In this document: positions 21,901 through 34,826 of the stretch, piece by piece
Position numbering within the stretch: the stretch's first letter is position 1
How the letters are laid out: each line of letters begins with the position of its first letter
NCBI GenBank assembly: GCA_035771175.1
Contig: CM069605.1
Span: 20,042,288 to 20,106,287 of the forward strand
Reading direction: 5' to 3'
DNA length: 64,000 nt
Origin: Paratinospora sagittata
Lineage: Eukaryota > Streptophyta > Magnoliopsida > Ranunculales > Menispermaceae
Position numbers and translations under genes: made by a program
Notes under the pieces: model-generated
The model's input: only the letters and a program-made list of their open reading frames with translations
What the model was told of the DNA's origin: nothing
Databases searched by the model: none

Positions 21901-24900
21901 AGAAGTGTTCTACAACACTCTCAACAATATTAAGCTTACAATATTGAATGAATTAACACTACTATTTCAACCACAATGATTTAAATGCTGCAATGTGTTG
22001 AATTAATTTTTCTCAAATATGCAATCCATTCAAATATATATGATATGACCTCAAGAATCGAATGTGCACACGTATCTAGATTTTGATTCTAACAATGATA
22101 TGTTTAAAGCACAAGAATCAGTATATAATGATGATTAAAACTAGACGATTCTAAAACTGTAGATGATTAAAATCACTAAACAAGATACTGTGATATGACG
22201 ATAAAAAAGGGTTTCATAAACACTATTCAAAACGAAATCAATTTTCAAGATATATGAAATTTTTGTCATTAAGCATAAGTGGAGTAAATTGGTTATCACC
22301 TAAGTCACATTCGATGGTGTTGACCATTTTGATCTTTAGCTCAAGGATGTTAAGCCTTAAATCATGAGCATCCACTTTGATACCACTTACTAGCCCAGTA
22401 TTATAGTCTAAGAGGAGGGGTAAATTGGACTTGGCAGATTTTTGCGTTACCTTTCAGTTAATATTGTTAAACAGATATAGTGCACAATAGGTAACAATTA
22501 AATTAAAAAAAAATGTAGGAAAGATAAATGGACACAGAGATTTAGAGTGGTACAATTCTCCTTGAACCTATGTCCACTACCTAATCACTGTGACTAAGAT
22601 TTTGACATACACTATTGGCTAGTCAACTTATGGGGGTGACTAGAAGTCGTATATAAAAGCCAGCACAAAGGCTTGGCTCAAAGCCTTACACTAACCAACA
22701 TAAGGGTTTGGTTAGAAAGCCACACACGCTTACCTACACAAGGGCTTGGTTAGAAAGCCATGTTTTAGCCTACACAAGGGCTTGCCTAAAAAGTCACACT
22801 ATAACCAACTTACGAATGTGGTTACGAGCTATACAATAGTATGGTATATTCCCTATTGACAAACACGTCAACGATACATCAAGATTACGAATGTCGATGA
22901 GAAGTGTTCTACAACACTCTCAACAATATTATGCTTACAATATTTAATGAATTAACACTACTATTCCAACCACAATGATTTAAATGATGCAATGTGGTTA
23001 AATAATTTTTCTCAAATGTGCAATCCATTCAAAATATATATGATACGAACTCAAGAATTGAATGTGCACACGTATCTTGATATTGATTCTAACGATGATA
23101 TGTTTAAAGCACAAGAATCAATATATAATGATGATTAAAAGTAGACGATTCTAAAACTGTAAATCATTAAAATCAAGAATCAAACAAACCAAGAGTTGAT
23201 TTATGAAATCGATTCAGTATAGTATAACTTTAACACATGAATCGATACCACAAGTAATTTATGAAACCATTAAACAAGCTACTGTGATATGACGATCAAA
23301 AAGGGTTTCACAAACACAATTCAAAATGAAAGCAATTTTCAAGATTTATAAAATTTTGGTCATTAAGCATAAGTGGAGTAAAAAGGTTATCACCTAAGTC
23401 ACATTCTAGGGTGTTGACCATTTTGATCTTTGGCTCAAGGATGTTAAGCCTTAAATCATGAGCATCCGCTCTGATACCACTTGCTAGCCCAGTATTATAG
23501 TCCATGAGCGGGGGTAAATTGGACCTGAAAGATTTTTGCGTTACCTTTCGGTTAATATAGTTAAACAGATATAGTGCACAATAGGTAACCATCAAAATAA
23601 AAAAAAATGTAGGAAACGTAAATGGGCAAAGAGAGTTAGAGTGGTACAGTTCTCCTTTAACCTATGTCCACTACCTAATCACTGCGATCAAGATTTTGCA
23701 AAACACTATTGGGTAGTCAACTTACGGGGGTGACTAGAAGTCGTATACAAAAGCCAGCACAAAGGCTTGGCTCAAAGCCCTACACTAACCAACATAAGGT
23801 CTTGGTTAGAAAGCCACACACACTTACCTACACAAGGGCTTGGTTAGAAAGCCATATTTTAGCCTACACAAGGGCTTGCCTAGGAAGTCATGCTATAACC
23901 AACTTACGGGTGTGGTTACGAGCTGTACAATAGTATGGTATATTCCCTATTGACAAACACGTCAACGATACATCAAGATTACGATTGACAATGAGAAGTG
24001 TTCTACAACTCTCTCAACAATATTAAGCTTACAATATTGAATGACTCAACACTACTATTCCAACCGCAATGATTTAAATGATCCAATGTGTTGAAATAAT
24101 TTTTCTCATATATGCAATCCATTCAAAATTAATATGATACGAAATCAAGAATCGAATGTGCACACGTATCTAGATATCGATTCTAACGATGATATGTTTA
24201 AAGCACAAGAATCAATATATAATGATGATTAAAACTAGACGATTCTAAAACTGTAGATGATTAAAATCAAGAATCAAACAAACCAAGTGTTGATTTATGA
24301 GATCGATTCAGTATAGTATAACTTTAACACATGAATCGATACCACAAGATATTTATGGAACCACCAAAAAAGATATTGTGATTTGACGATCAAAAAGGGT
24401 TCCACAAACACTAGTCAAAACGAAATCAATTTTCAAGATATATGAAATATTGGTCATTAAGGATAAGTGGAGTAAATAGGTTATCACTTAAGTCACATTC
24501 TATGGTGTTGACCATTTTGATCTTTAGCTCAAGGATGTTAAGCCTTAAATCATTAGCATCCGCTCTGATACCACTTGTTAGCCCAGTATTATAGTCCAAG
24601 AAGGGGGGTAAATTGGACTTGGCAGATTTTTGCGTTACCCTTCGGTTAATATAGTTAATTAGATATAGTGCACAATAGGTAACAATTAAAATCAAAAAAA
24701 TGTAGGAAAGATAAATGGACACAGAGATTTAGAGTGGTACAGTTCTTCTTTAACCTATGTCCACTACCTAATCACTGTGATCAAGATTTTGCAATACACT
24801 ATTAGCTAGTCAACCTACGGGCGTGACTAGAAGTCGTATACAAAAGCCAGCGGAAAGGCTTGGCTCAAAGCCCTACACTAATCAACATAAGGGCTTGGTT

Positions 24901-27900
24901 AGAAAGCCACACACGCTTACATACACAAGGGCTTGGTTAGAAAGCCATATTTTAGCCTACACAAGGGCTTGCCTAGAAAGTCACACTATAACCAAGTTAA
25001 GGGTGTGGTTACGAGCTATACAATAGTATGGTATATTCCCTATTGACTAACACGTCAACGATACATCAAGATTACGATTGACGTTGAGAAGTGTTCTATA
25101 ACGCTCTCAACAATATTAAGCTTACAATATTGAATGAATCAACACTTCTGTTCCGACCGCAATGATTTACTTGATGCAATGTGTTGAAATAATTTTTCTC
25201 AAATATGCAATGCATTCAAATATATGTGATATGAACTCAAGAATCAAATGTGCACACGTATCTAGATATTGATTTTAACAATGACATGTTTAAAGCACAA
25301 GAATCAATATATAATGATGATTAAAGCTCGACGATTCTAAAAGTGTAAATGATTAAGATCAAGAATCAAACAAACCAAGTGTTGATTTATGAAATCGATT
25401 CAATAAAGTATAACTTTAACACATTTTAACACATTAATCGATACCACAAGATATTTATGAAACCATTAAAGAAGATACTATGATATGTCATTCAAAACGG
25501 GTTTCAAAAACACTATTCAAAATGAACTCAATTTTCAAGATATATGAAATTTTGGTTATAAAGCATAAGTGGAGTAAATAGGTTATCACCTATGGCACAT
25601 TCTATGGTGTTGACCATTTTGATCTTTGGCTCAAGGATGTTACGCCTTAAATCATGAGCATCCGCTCTAATACCACTTGCTAGCCCAGTATTATAGTCCA
25701 AGAGGGGGGGTAAATTGGACTTCGCAGATTTTTGCGTTACCTTTCGGTTAATATAGTTAAATAGATATAGTGCACAATAGGTAACAATCAAAATAAATAA
25801 AATGTAGGAAAGATAAATGGACATAGAGATTTGGAGTGGTATAGTCCTCCTTGAACGTATGTCCACTACCAAATCACTGCGATCAAGATTTTGCAATACA
25901 CTATTGGCTAGTCAACTTACTGGCGTGACTAGAAGTCGTATGCAAAAGCCAGCACAAAGGATTGCCTCAAAGCCTTACACTAATCAGCATAAGGGCTTGG
26001 TTAGAAAGACACAAACGCTTACCTACACAAGGACTTGGTTAGAAAGCCATATTCGAGCCTACACAAGGGTTTGGCTTGAAAGTCACACTATAACCAACTT
26101 ACGGGCGTGGTTATGAGAGATATAATAGTATGGTATATTCCCGATTGACAAACACGTCAACGATACAACAATATAACGAATGACGATGAGAAGTGTTCTA
26201 CATCACTCTCAACAATATTAAGCTTACAATATTTAATGAATTAACACTACTTTTCCAACCACAATGATTTAAATGATGCAATGTGTTGAAAAAACTTTTC
26301 TCAAATATGCAATGCATTCAAATATATATGATATGAACTCAAGAATCGAATGTGCACATGTATCTAGATATTGATTCTAACAATGATATTTTTAAAGCAC
26401 AAGAATCAATATATAATGATGATTAAAACTTGACGATTCTAAAAGTGTAAAAGATTAAGATCAAGAGTCAAACAAACCAAGTGTTGATTTATGTAATCGA
26501 TTCAATATAGTATAACTTTAACACATGAATCTATACAAGAAGATATTTATGAAACTACTAAACAAGATAATATGACGATCAAAAAGGGTTTCATAAACGC
26601 TATTCAAAACGAAAGCAATTTTCAAGATATATGAAAATTTAGTCATTAAGCCTAAGTGGAATAAATAGGTTATCACCTAAATCACATTCTATGGTGTTGA
26701 CCATTTTGATCTTTGGCTCAAGGATGTTAAGCCTTAAATTATGAGCATCCGCTCTGATACCACTTGGTAGCCCAGTATTGTAGTCCAAGAAGGGGGGTAA
26801 ATTGGTCTTAGCAGATATTTGCGTTACCTTTCGGTTAATATAGTTAAACATATATAGTGCACAATAAGGTAACAATCAAAATAAAAAAAATGTAGGACAC
26901 ATAAATGGACACAGAGATTTAGAGTGGTACAGTTCTCCTTGAACATATGTCCCCTACCTGATCACTGCGTTCAAAATTTTACAATACATTATTGGCTAGT
27001 CAACTTACTGGCGTGACTAGAAGTCGTATACAAAATCCAGCACAAAGACTTGGCTCAAAGCCTTACACTAACGAACATAAGGGCTTGGTTATAAGGCCAC
27101 ACACACTTACCTACAGAAGGGCTTGGTTAGAAAGCCATGTTCTAGCCTACAGAAGTGCTTGCCTGGAAAGTCACACTATAACCAACTTACGACTGTGGTT
27201 ACGAGCTATACAATAGTATGGTATATTCTCGATTGACAAACACGTCAACGATACTTCAAGATTACGAAGGATGATGAGAAATGGTCTACAACACTCTTAA
27301 CAATATTAAGCTTACAATATTGAATGAATTAACACTACCATTCCAACCACAATGATTTAAATGATGCAATGTGTTGAAATAAATTTTCTCAAATATGCAA
27401 TCCATTCAAATATATATGATATGAATTCAAGAATCGAATGTGCACACGTATCTAGATATTGATTCTAACAATGATATGTTTAAAGCATAAGAATAAATAT
27501 ATAATGACGATTAAAACTTGACGATTCTAAAAGTGTAAATGATTAAGATCAAGAATCAAACAAACCAAGTGTTGATTTATGTAATCGATTCAATATAGTA
27601 TGACTTTAACACATGAATCGATACCATAAGATATTTATGAAACCACTAAGCAAGATACTATGATATGACGATCAAAAAGGGTTTCACAAACACTATTTAA
27701 AATGAAATCAATTTACAAGATATATGAAATTTTGGTCATTAAGCATTAGAGTAAATAGGTTATCACCTAAGTCACATTCTATGGTGTTGACCATTTTGAT
27801 CTTTGGATCAAGGATGTTAAGCCTTAAATCATGAGCATCCGCTCTGATTCCACTTGGTAGCCCAGTATTGTAGTGCAAGAGGAGGGGTAAATTGGACTTG

Positions 27901-28154
27901 CCAGATTTTTGCGTTACCATTCAGTTAATATAGTTAAACAGATATAGTGCACAATAGGTAACAATCAAAACAAAAAAAATGTAGGAAAGATAAGTGGACA
28001 GAGATTTAGTGTGGTACAGTTCTCCTTGGACATATGTCCACTACCTGATCACTGCGATCAAGATTTTGCAATAAACTATTGGCTAGTTAACTTACGGGCG
28101 TGACTAGACGCCATATACGAAGGCCAGCACAAAGGCTTGGCTCAGAGCCTTACC
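18989..28154 (+). repeat. SAT1 satellite array, block b (about 8.5 monomers)
   Basis: Monomer landmark near 19766, 20546, 21640, 22587, 23680, 24773, 25872, 26960 and 28050. Spacing is mostly 1088-1099 bp. Two shortened monomers are visible: 780 bp (internal deletion at about 20376, joining TTTATGA to AGGGGGGG) and 947 bp (deletion at about 22170). All monomers share one orientation. The block ends at about 28154 in a subrepeat (GAGCCTTAC), where relic D begins. There is no gene; short open frames are repeat by-products. Confidence 0.94.
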
Positions 28155-30846
28155 AGCAATAGTGAGATAGCTTCCACTGTCGTTTGAAGTCGAGTCATCA
28201 ATACCAGTGGTAGGTAAAGAGAGAAATAAGTAATGTAAGGACATGTTGAGGCAATAATATGAAATTCACGATAAGCGAAACATTGAGTAGGGTTGAAATT
28301 TTGGTAGTATTAGTGACTCTAATCTTGTTAGTACCTGACCCAATAATAATGGGAAAAAGGGAAGTGATGTTAACGAAATTATGAAAATAAAAAATGGTTT
28401 CTATTGCCTGAGCAGGAGTCACTAACTGAGTAAATTGTATCTCGACCTATAATTGTCTATTATCAATCTAAAAAATAAAAAAACACACGGGATGTGTTAA
28501 TCTCCAGTTAGTCGATGTGAATGCTCCAATATTGTTTTATCAATGTGACTCCACCAGATTTTAGAGAATAAATTAAAGTAAATACAAGACCAGATCCAAA
28601 GATTAGTAAGACATTGATAACAGGTGTGATTAACATTTTGTTATTGTGTATATTATGATGTATTGTTGGATCTACCTGGTCCTTTATCTCTGGTGATATG
28701 GTAGGCAGATTGTATTATCTTTTGTTATAAGAATGCATCATTGATTGTGAGCGTGTCGACAGAAGAAAGAATCTACCTTGATATGGTTAGCAATTATTAT
28801 GTGTAATAAATATGATGGTCATCAAGTACTTATGGACTTTAGAATATGAAGTTTTGGAATTGGATGCTTTGGGTATGAGTGGCTGACCACCTTTCGTGCC
28901 AGGTGGAGTGTCTTTCGGAAAAGAAGTACTATTCTGATTAAGTGAAAAATCTTCATTTTGAATCTCGAGGAATTTATACCCTCAAAATCTTCTATCTAAG
29001 CTAAGATAGTTACTGACGAGGAAATGGAGAATATGGCTAGTACAAAGCCATTTAGAGTAATGTAATAAGGCATGCAGTTGATTAAAATTCCTGTGGTGAG
29101 CTAGTATACTGGAGTATTATCTGATGAATTGTTAAAATTGCTACCTGGATAGGAGATTGATAGCATATAAAACTGATGCCAAGCACCTAAGAAATTGTGA
29201 GGATTTAAGGTGTAGGTAAATGTGTTAATGAGCAAAAGATTTATTATCCTCTATATGCCACCTTGGAGAGCATTTGTGATAAGATGGAAAAAAAGGTATA
29301 GTGAAATATGTTTCAGTATGAATTATTGTTAACTGAGTAGGGTAACAATAAATAATGAATATCCTTTACCATGGAGAAATGGTCGAATTCGATTATCTAA
29401 ATGGAGCCAAAGTTTCTTTAAGATCATTTTGAGATCTAGGCACCATCAGTTAAGACTTCGAGAAAATGATGTAATGTAGACTGTTTTAATGAAATTTTGG
29501 TAACCTTGATTAATGTGTCAATCACGTTTATAGGATTGATGCAGTGGGTATATGAACCATATCTTGAGTATTACATAGTCTTCGATGATGATATTTGAAA
29601 TTGTCCCAAGAAAATGAGATGAGCATGAATAGTACCTCAGAATTATCTTGTAGTCACTAAGAGAGCACCGATTGAGTGCCAAGCTTGGTGAATATAAGTT
29701 TTGAATATAATTAAGATGAGAATTTTTGGATCACATGACCAGTTTAAATAGTATCGTTAAGGATGCTGCGAAGGTCAAAGTGATCATAGTACTGTGACAA
29801 CTGATGTCAATGATGGAAATCAGAAGTTCTCTGGTATGAGTTGTATGTTATAGAAAGTGCGTGGAAAGATCCTTGAAGCTATCTGTTCCACTCACGAAAC
29901 TACACCAGACGAATGTTATATAATGTGTGGACCATTGTGCATGGGGAAGCTCTCACCGTATTTAATGTTGTTACTAGTTTCAGAACCGGGAAGTAATTGT
30001 GATTGATGAATATCACGTCCAGAGCTGGATTTTGCATTGATACAAAAGGATAGGTTAATTACTTGTGCCTACAGATATTTGGTAGTGCACGAGCATAACT
30101 ATCGTGAGAGTGAATCAAAATTTGTTGGTAGTTATTTTGACATAATGAGAGCATTGCCTCTATAATAAAACTGTCACATTCTCTTCAGATTTTAAGAGTC
30201 TGAAGAATTATTTGAACGGAAAGAAACTGAATATGAGGTAATAAATGTGGCAAGAATTCCCGAAGGATTTGATTTTATATTGAATTATTATCCTAGGAAA
30301 GGCCAATATGTTGCTGAGGCATTGAGCAGAAAACAGGCTAAAACTGGAGTAGTATCTATCCGTTAGCCATAAATGGAGATTGTTTGTGAGTGAGAGTTAC
30401 AGTTATGAGTGTACTCTCTGTTACTCCATGTGTTGATATTTATGCTCGGATGCGTGCTCAGGTGATTGATATTCATATTCAGAGAATAAGATTGATGATG
30501 AGTATGATATCAATATGAAGGATTATGAAATTGATAATATGGATTGTGTTAAATGAAGATGGGATTCAAATGGTATCTTATGGGTTATGGGTAGATATAA
30601 TACCATCTGGATGACCATTGATGGACTGATAAGTCTATATATTCTTCCAATGAACCCCAGAATTCTATTCATCGATTGAGCATATTGTATATGTGTGAGA
30701 TAGGGAGATTTGATAGGAGTACTCAGATATTTGTCATGTCGGATTAAGATCCGAAGATTATGTCGAGATCTGATATATGATGCAGACTCGATTTGGTACT
30801 CATCTCCTTCTCAGTGTGATATTTTTTGTATACATAAGGCCTTTTT
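28155..30846 (+). pseudogene. Relic D: highly decayed Ty3/gypsy polyprotein
   Basis: No frame stays open for more than a few dozen codons, but fragments follow elements A-C in order. The gag zinc-knuckle region is at about 28525-28560 (TTTTATCAATGTGA). Protease is at 28650-28890 (GTATTGTTGGATCTACC; GAATTGGATGCTTTGGGTATG). RT is at 29330-29700 (AATATCCTTTACCATGG; CACCATCAGTTAAGACTTCG; FDDDI-like near 29582). RNase H is at about 30025-30340 (TTGATACAAAAGGATAGG). The integrase core is at 30600-30830 (ATGACCATTGATGGACTGAT; ATGTCGGATTAAGATCCGAA). There are no LTRs. The first 370 bp (28155-28520) has no recognisable content. It is far more diverged than A-C, so it is an older insertion. Confidence 0.8.
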
Positions 30847-31060
30847 GTCACACCCCAGTACACAGCACTCCGCAGTGTCTAGTACCCCCCGGGTTATGAT
30901 GGGTACGCATACCACATAATATTGTCCCATCCCAGTACACAGCCCACCGCAGCTTCTAGTACCCCCAGGATCATTTGTCCACACTATTCACTGGGGTATG
31001 CGTCCCCATCACAACCCGGGGGTACTAGACACTGCGGTGAGCTGTGTACTGGGGTGTGAC
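30847..31060. mobile_element. 214-bp foldback element (MITE- or SINE-related)
   Basis: Near-perfect inverted arms of about 68 bp: 30847-30915 starts GTCACACCCCAGTACACAGC, and 30993-31060 is its reverse complement with about five differences. The centre holds a further direct copy of the CCCAGTACACAGC...TCTAGTACCCCC module (about 30931-30972). It lies exactly at the join of relic D and SAT1. No target duplication is visible, because the two flanks have different origins. Centre segments CATAATATTGTCC and GATCATTTGTCCAC recur in reverse orientation in the 59949-60180 repeat, so both belong to one wider family. Confidence 0.75.
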
Positions 31061-34000
31061 ATTATCACCTAAGTCACATTCTATGGTGTTGACCATTTTG
31101 ATCTTTGGCTCAAGATTGTTAAGCCTTAAATCATGAGCATCCGCTCTTATACCACTTGCTAGCCAAGTATTATAGTCCAAGAGGGGGGGTAAATTGGACG
31201 TGGCAGATTTTTGGGTTACCTTTCGGTTAATATAGTTAAACAGATATAATGCACAATAGGTAACAATTAAAATAAAAAACATGAAGGAAAGAAAAATGAT
31301 TAAGAGATTTAGAGCGGTACAGTTCTCCTTGAACCTATGTCCACTACCTAATCAGTGCGATCAAGATTTTGTAATACACTATTGGCTAGTCAACTTACAG
31401 GCGTGACTAGTAGTCGTACACAAAAGCCCGCACAAAGGCTTGGCTCAAAGCCTTACACTAACCAACATAAGGGCTTGGTTAGATAGCCACACACGCTTAC
31501 CTACATAAGGGCTTGGTTAGAAAGCCATATTTTAGCCTACACAAGGCATGCCTAGAAAGTCACACTATAACCAACTTACGGGTGTGGTTACGAGCTATAC
31601 AATAGTATGATATATTTCCTATTGAGAAACACATCAACGATACATCAAGATTACAAATGACGATGAGAAGTGTTCTACAACACTGTCAACAATATTAAGC
31701 TTACAATATTGAATGAATTAACACTATTATTCCGACCACAATGATTTAAATGATGCAATGTGTTGAAATAATTTTTCTCAAATATGCAGTCCATTAGAAT
31801 ATATATGATATGAACTCAAGAATCGAATGTGCACACGTATCTAGATATTGATTCTAACAATGATATGTTTAAAGCACAATAATCAATATATAATGTTGAT
31901 TAAAACTTGACGATTCTAAAAGTGTAAATGATTAAGATCAAGAATCAAACAAACCAAGTGTTGATTTATGAAATCGATTCAATATAGTATACCTTTAACA
32001 CATGAATCGATACCACAAGATATTTATGAAACCACTAATCAGGATATTGTGATATGACGATCAAAAAGGGTTACACAAACACTATTCAAAACGAAATCAA
32101 TTTTCAAGATATATAAAATTTTGGTCATTAAGCATAAGTGGAGTAAATATGTTATCACCTAAGTCACATTCTATAGTGTTGACCATTTTGATCTTTGGGT
32201 CAAGGATGTTACGAGTTAAATCATGAGCATCTGCTCTAATACCACTTGCTAGCCCAGTATTATAGTCCAAGAGGGGGTAAATTGACTTAGCAGATTTTTT
32301 CGTTACCTTTCGGTTAAAATAGTTAAACAGATATAGTGCAGAATAAGGGAACAATAGAAATAAAAAAAATATAGGAAAGTTAAATGGACACAGAGATTTA
32401 GAGTGGTACAATTCTCCTTAAACATATGTCCACTACCTAATCACTGCGATCAAGATTTTTCAACACACTATTGGCTAGTTAACTTTCTGGCGTGACTAGA
32501 AGTCGTATACAAAAGGCAGCACAAGGGCTTGGCTTAAAGTCCTACACTAACCAACATAAGGGCTTGGTTAGAAAGCCACACACGCTTACCAACACAAGGG
32601 CTTGGTTAGAAAGCCATATTCTAGCCTATACAAGGGCTTGCCTAGAAAGTCACACTATAACCAACTTACGGGTGTGGTTACGAGCTATACAATAGTATGG
32701 TATATTTCCTATTGACAAACACGTCAACGATACATCAAGATTACGAATGACGATGAGAAGTGTTCTACAACACTCTCAACAATATTAAGCTTACAATATT
32801 GAATGAATTAACACTACTATTCCAACCACAATGATTTTAATGATGCAATGTGTTTAAATAATTTTTCACAGATATGCAATCCATTCAAATATATATGATA
32901 TGAACTCAAGAATCGAATGTGCACACGTATCTAGATATTGATTTTAACAATGATATGTTTAAAGCACATGAATAAATATATAATGATGATTGAAACTTGA
33001 CCATTCTAAAAGCGTAAATGATTAAGATCAAGAACAAACAAACCAAGTGTTGATTTATGTAATCGATTCAATAAAGTATAACTTTAACACATGCATTGAT
33101 ACAACAAGATATTTATGAAACCAGTAAACAAGGTACTGTGATATGACGATCAAAAAGGGTTTCACAAACACTATTCAAACCAAAATCAAATTTCAAGATA
33201 TGATCTTTGGCTCAAGGATGTTACGCCTTAAATCATGAGCATCCGCTCTATTACCACTTGCTAGCCCAGTATTATAGTCGAAGAAGGCGTGAAAATTGGA
33301 CTTGGCAGATTCTTTCGTTACCTTTCAGTTAATATAGTTAAAAAGATATAGTGCACAATAGGTAACAATCAAAATAAAAAAATGTAGGAAAGATAAATGG
33401 ACACATAGATTTAGAGTGGTATAGTTCTCCTTGAACCTATGTCCACTAACCTAATCACTGCGATCAAGATTTTGCAATACACTATGGGCTAGTCAACTTA
33501 CGGGCGTGACTAGAAGTCGTATACAAAAGCTATCACAAAGGCTTGTCTCAAAGCCTTCCACTAACCAACATAAGGGCTTGGTTAGAAAGCCAAACAGTCT
33601 TACCTACACAAGGGCTCGATTAGAAAGCCATATTCTAGCCTACACATGGGCTTGCCAAGAAAGTCACACTATATCCAAGTTACGGGTGTGGTTACGAGCT
33701 ATACAATAGTATGGTATATTCCCGATTGACAAACACCTCAACGATACATCAAGATTACAAATGACGATGAGAAGTATTCTACCACACTCTCAACAATATT
33801 AAGCTTACATTATTGAATGAATTAACACTACTATTTCAACCACAATGATTTAAATGATCCAATGTGTTGAAATAATTTTTCTCAAATATGCAATCCATTC
33901 AAATATATATGATATGATTTCAAGAATTAAATGTGCACACGTATCTAGATATTGATTCTAACAATGATATTTTTAAAGCATAAGAATCAATATATAATGA

Positions 34001-34826
34001 TGATTAAAACTTGACGATTCTAAAACTGTAAATGATTAAGATCAAGAATCAAACAAACCAAGTGTTTTTTTATGAAATCGATTCAGTATCGTATAAATTT
34101 AACACATGAATTGATACCACAAGATATTTATGAAACCACTAAACAAGATACTGTGATATGACGATCAAAAAGGGTTTCACAAACACTATTCAAAACGAAA
34201 TCAATTTTCAAGATATATGAAATTTTGGTCATTAAGCATAAGTTGAGTAAATATGTTTTCACCTAAGTCACATCTATGGTGTTGACCATTTTGATCTTTG
34301 GCTCAAGGATGTTACTCCTTAAATCATGAGCATCCGCTCTAATACCACTTGCTAGCCCAATATTATAGTCCAAGAAGGCTTGTACATTGGACTTGGCAGA
34401 TTCTTTCGTTACCTTTCGATTAATATAGTTAAACAGATATAGTGCACAATAGGTAACAATCTAAATAAAAAAATGTAGGAAAGATAAATTGACACAGAGA
34501 TTTAGAGTGGTATAGTTCTCCTTAAACCTATGTCCACTTACCTAATCACTGCGATCAAGATTTTGCAATGCACTATTGGCTAGTCAACTTACGGGCGGGA
34601 CTAGAAGTCGTATACAAAAGCCAGCACAAAGGCTTGGCTCAAAGCCTTACACTAACCAACATAAGGGCTTGGTTAGAAAGCCACACACGCTTACCTACAC
34701 AAGGGCTTGGTTAGAAAGCCATATTCTAGCCTACACAAGGGCTTGCCTAGAAAGTCACACTATAACCAACTTACGTGTGTGGTTACGAGCTATACAATAG
34801 GAAAGATAAATGGACACAGAGATTTA
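31061..34826 (+). repeat. SAT1 satellite array, block c (about 3.5 monomers)
   Basis: Monomer landmark near 31350, 32440, 33460 and 34550. The third interval is shortened to about 1020 bp by a deletion near 33198 (TTTCAAGATATGATCTTTGG). At 34800 the array jumps within the monomer: CTATACAATAG is followed by GAAAGATAAATGGACACAG, which normally sits upstream. Then, at 34824-34827, it enters the 5' LTR of element C. There is no gene. Confidence 0.92.
34633..34777 (+). repeat. 36-bp subrepeats inside a SAT1 monomer (representative)
   Basis: Four tandem subrepeats start at 34633, 34668, 34706 and 34742 and are 35-38 bp long. Each begins CTTGG or CTTGC and ends AAGGG or a close variant. A diverged fifth lies upstream (34588-34632). 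On the minus strand they read as repeated GGCTTTCTAACCAAGCCC. Copy number differs between monomers: one subrepeat is missing near 51430, 53540 and 55690. Confidence 0.88.

Noticed and set aside
28198..28422. 74-codon minus-strand frame at the start of relic D
   Set aside because: No recognisable domain, and it lies in decayed retroelement DNA on the opposite strand.
34633..34777. CRISPR-like appearance of the 36-bp subrepeats
   Set aside because: No unique spacers, a plant repeat context, and the modules recur in every monomer.
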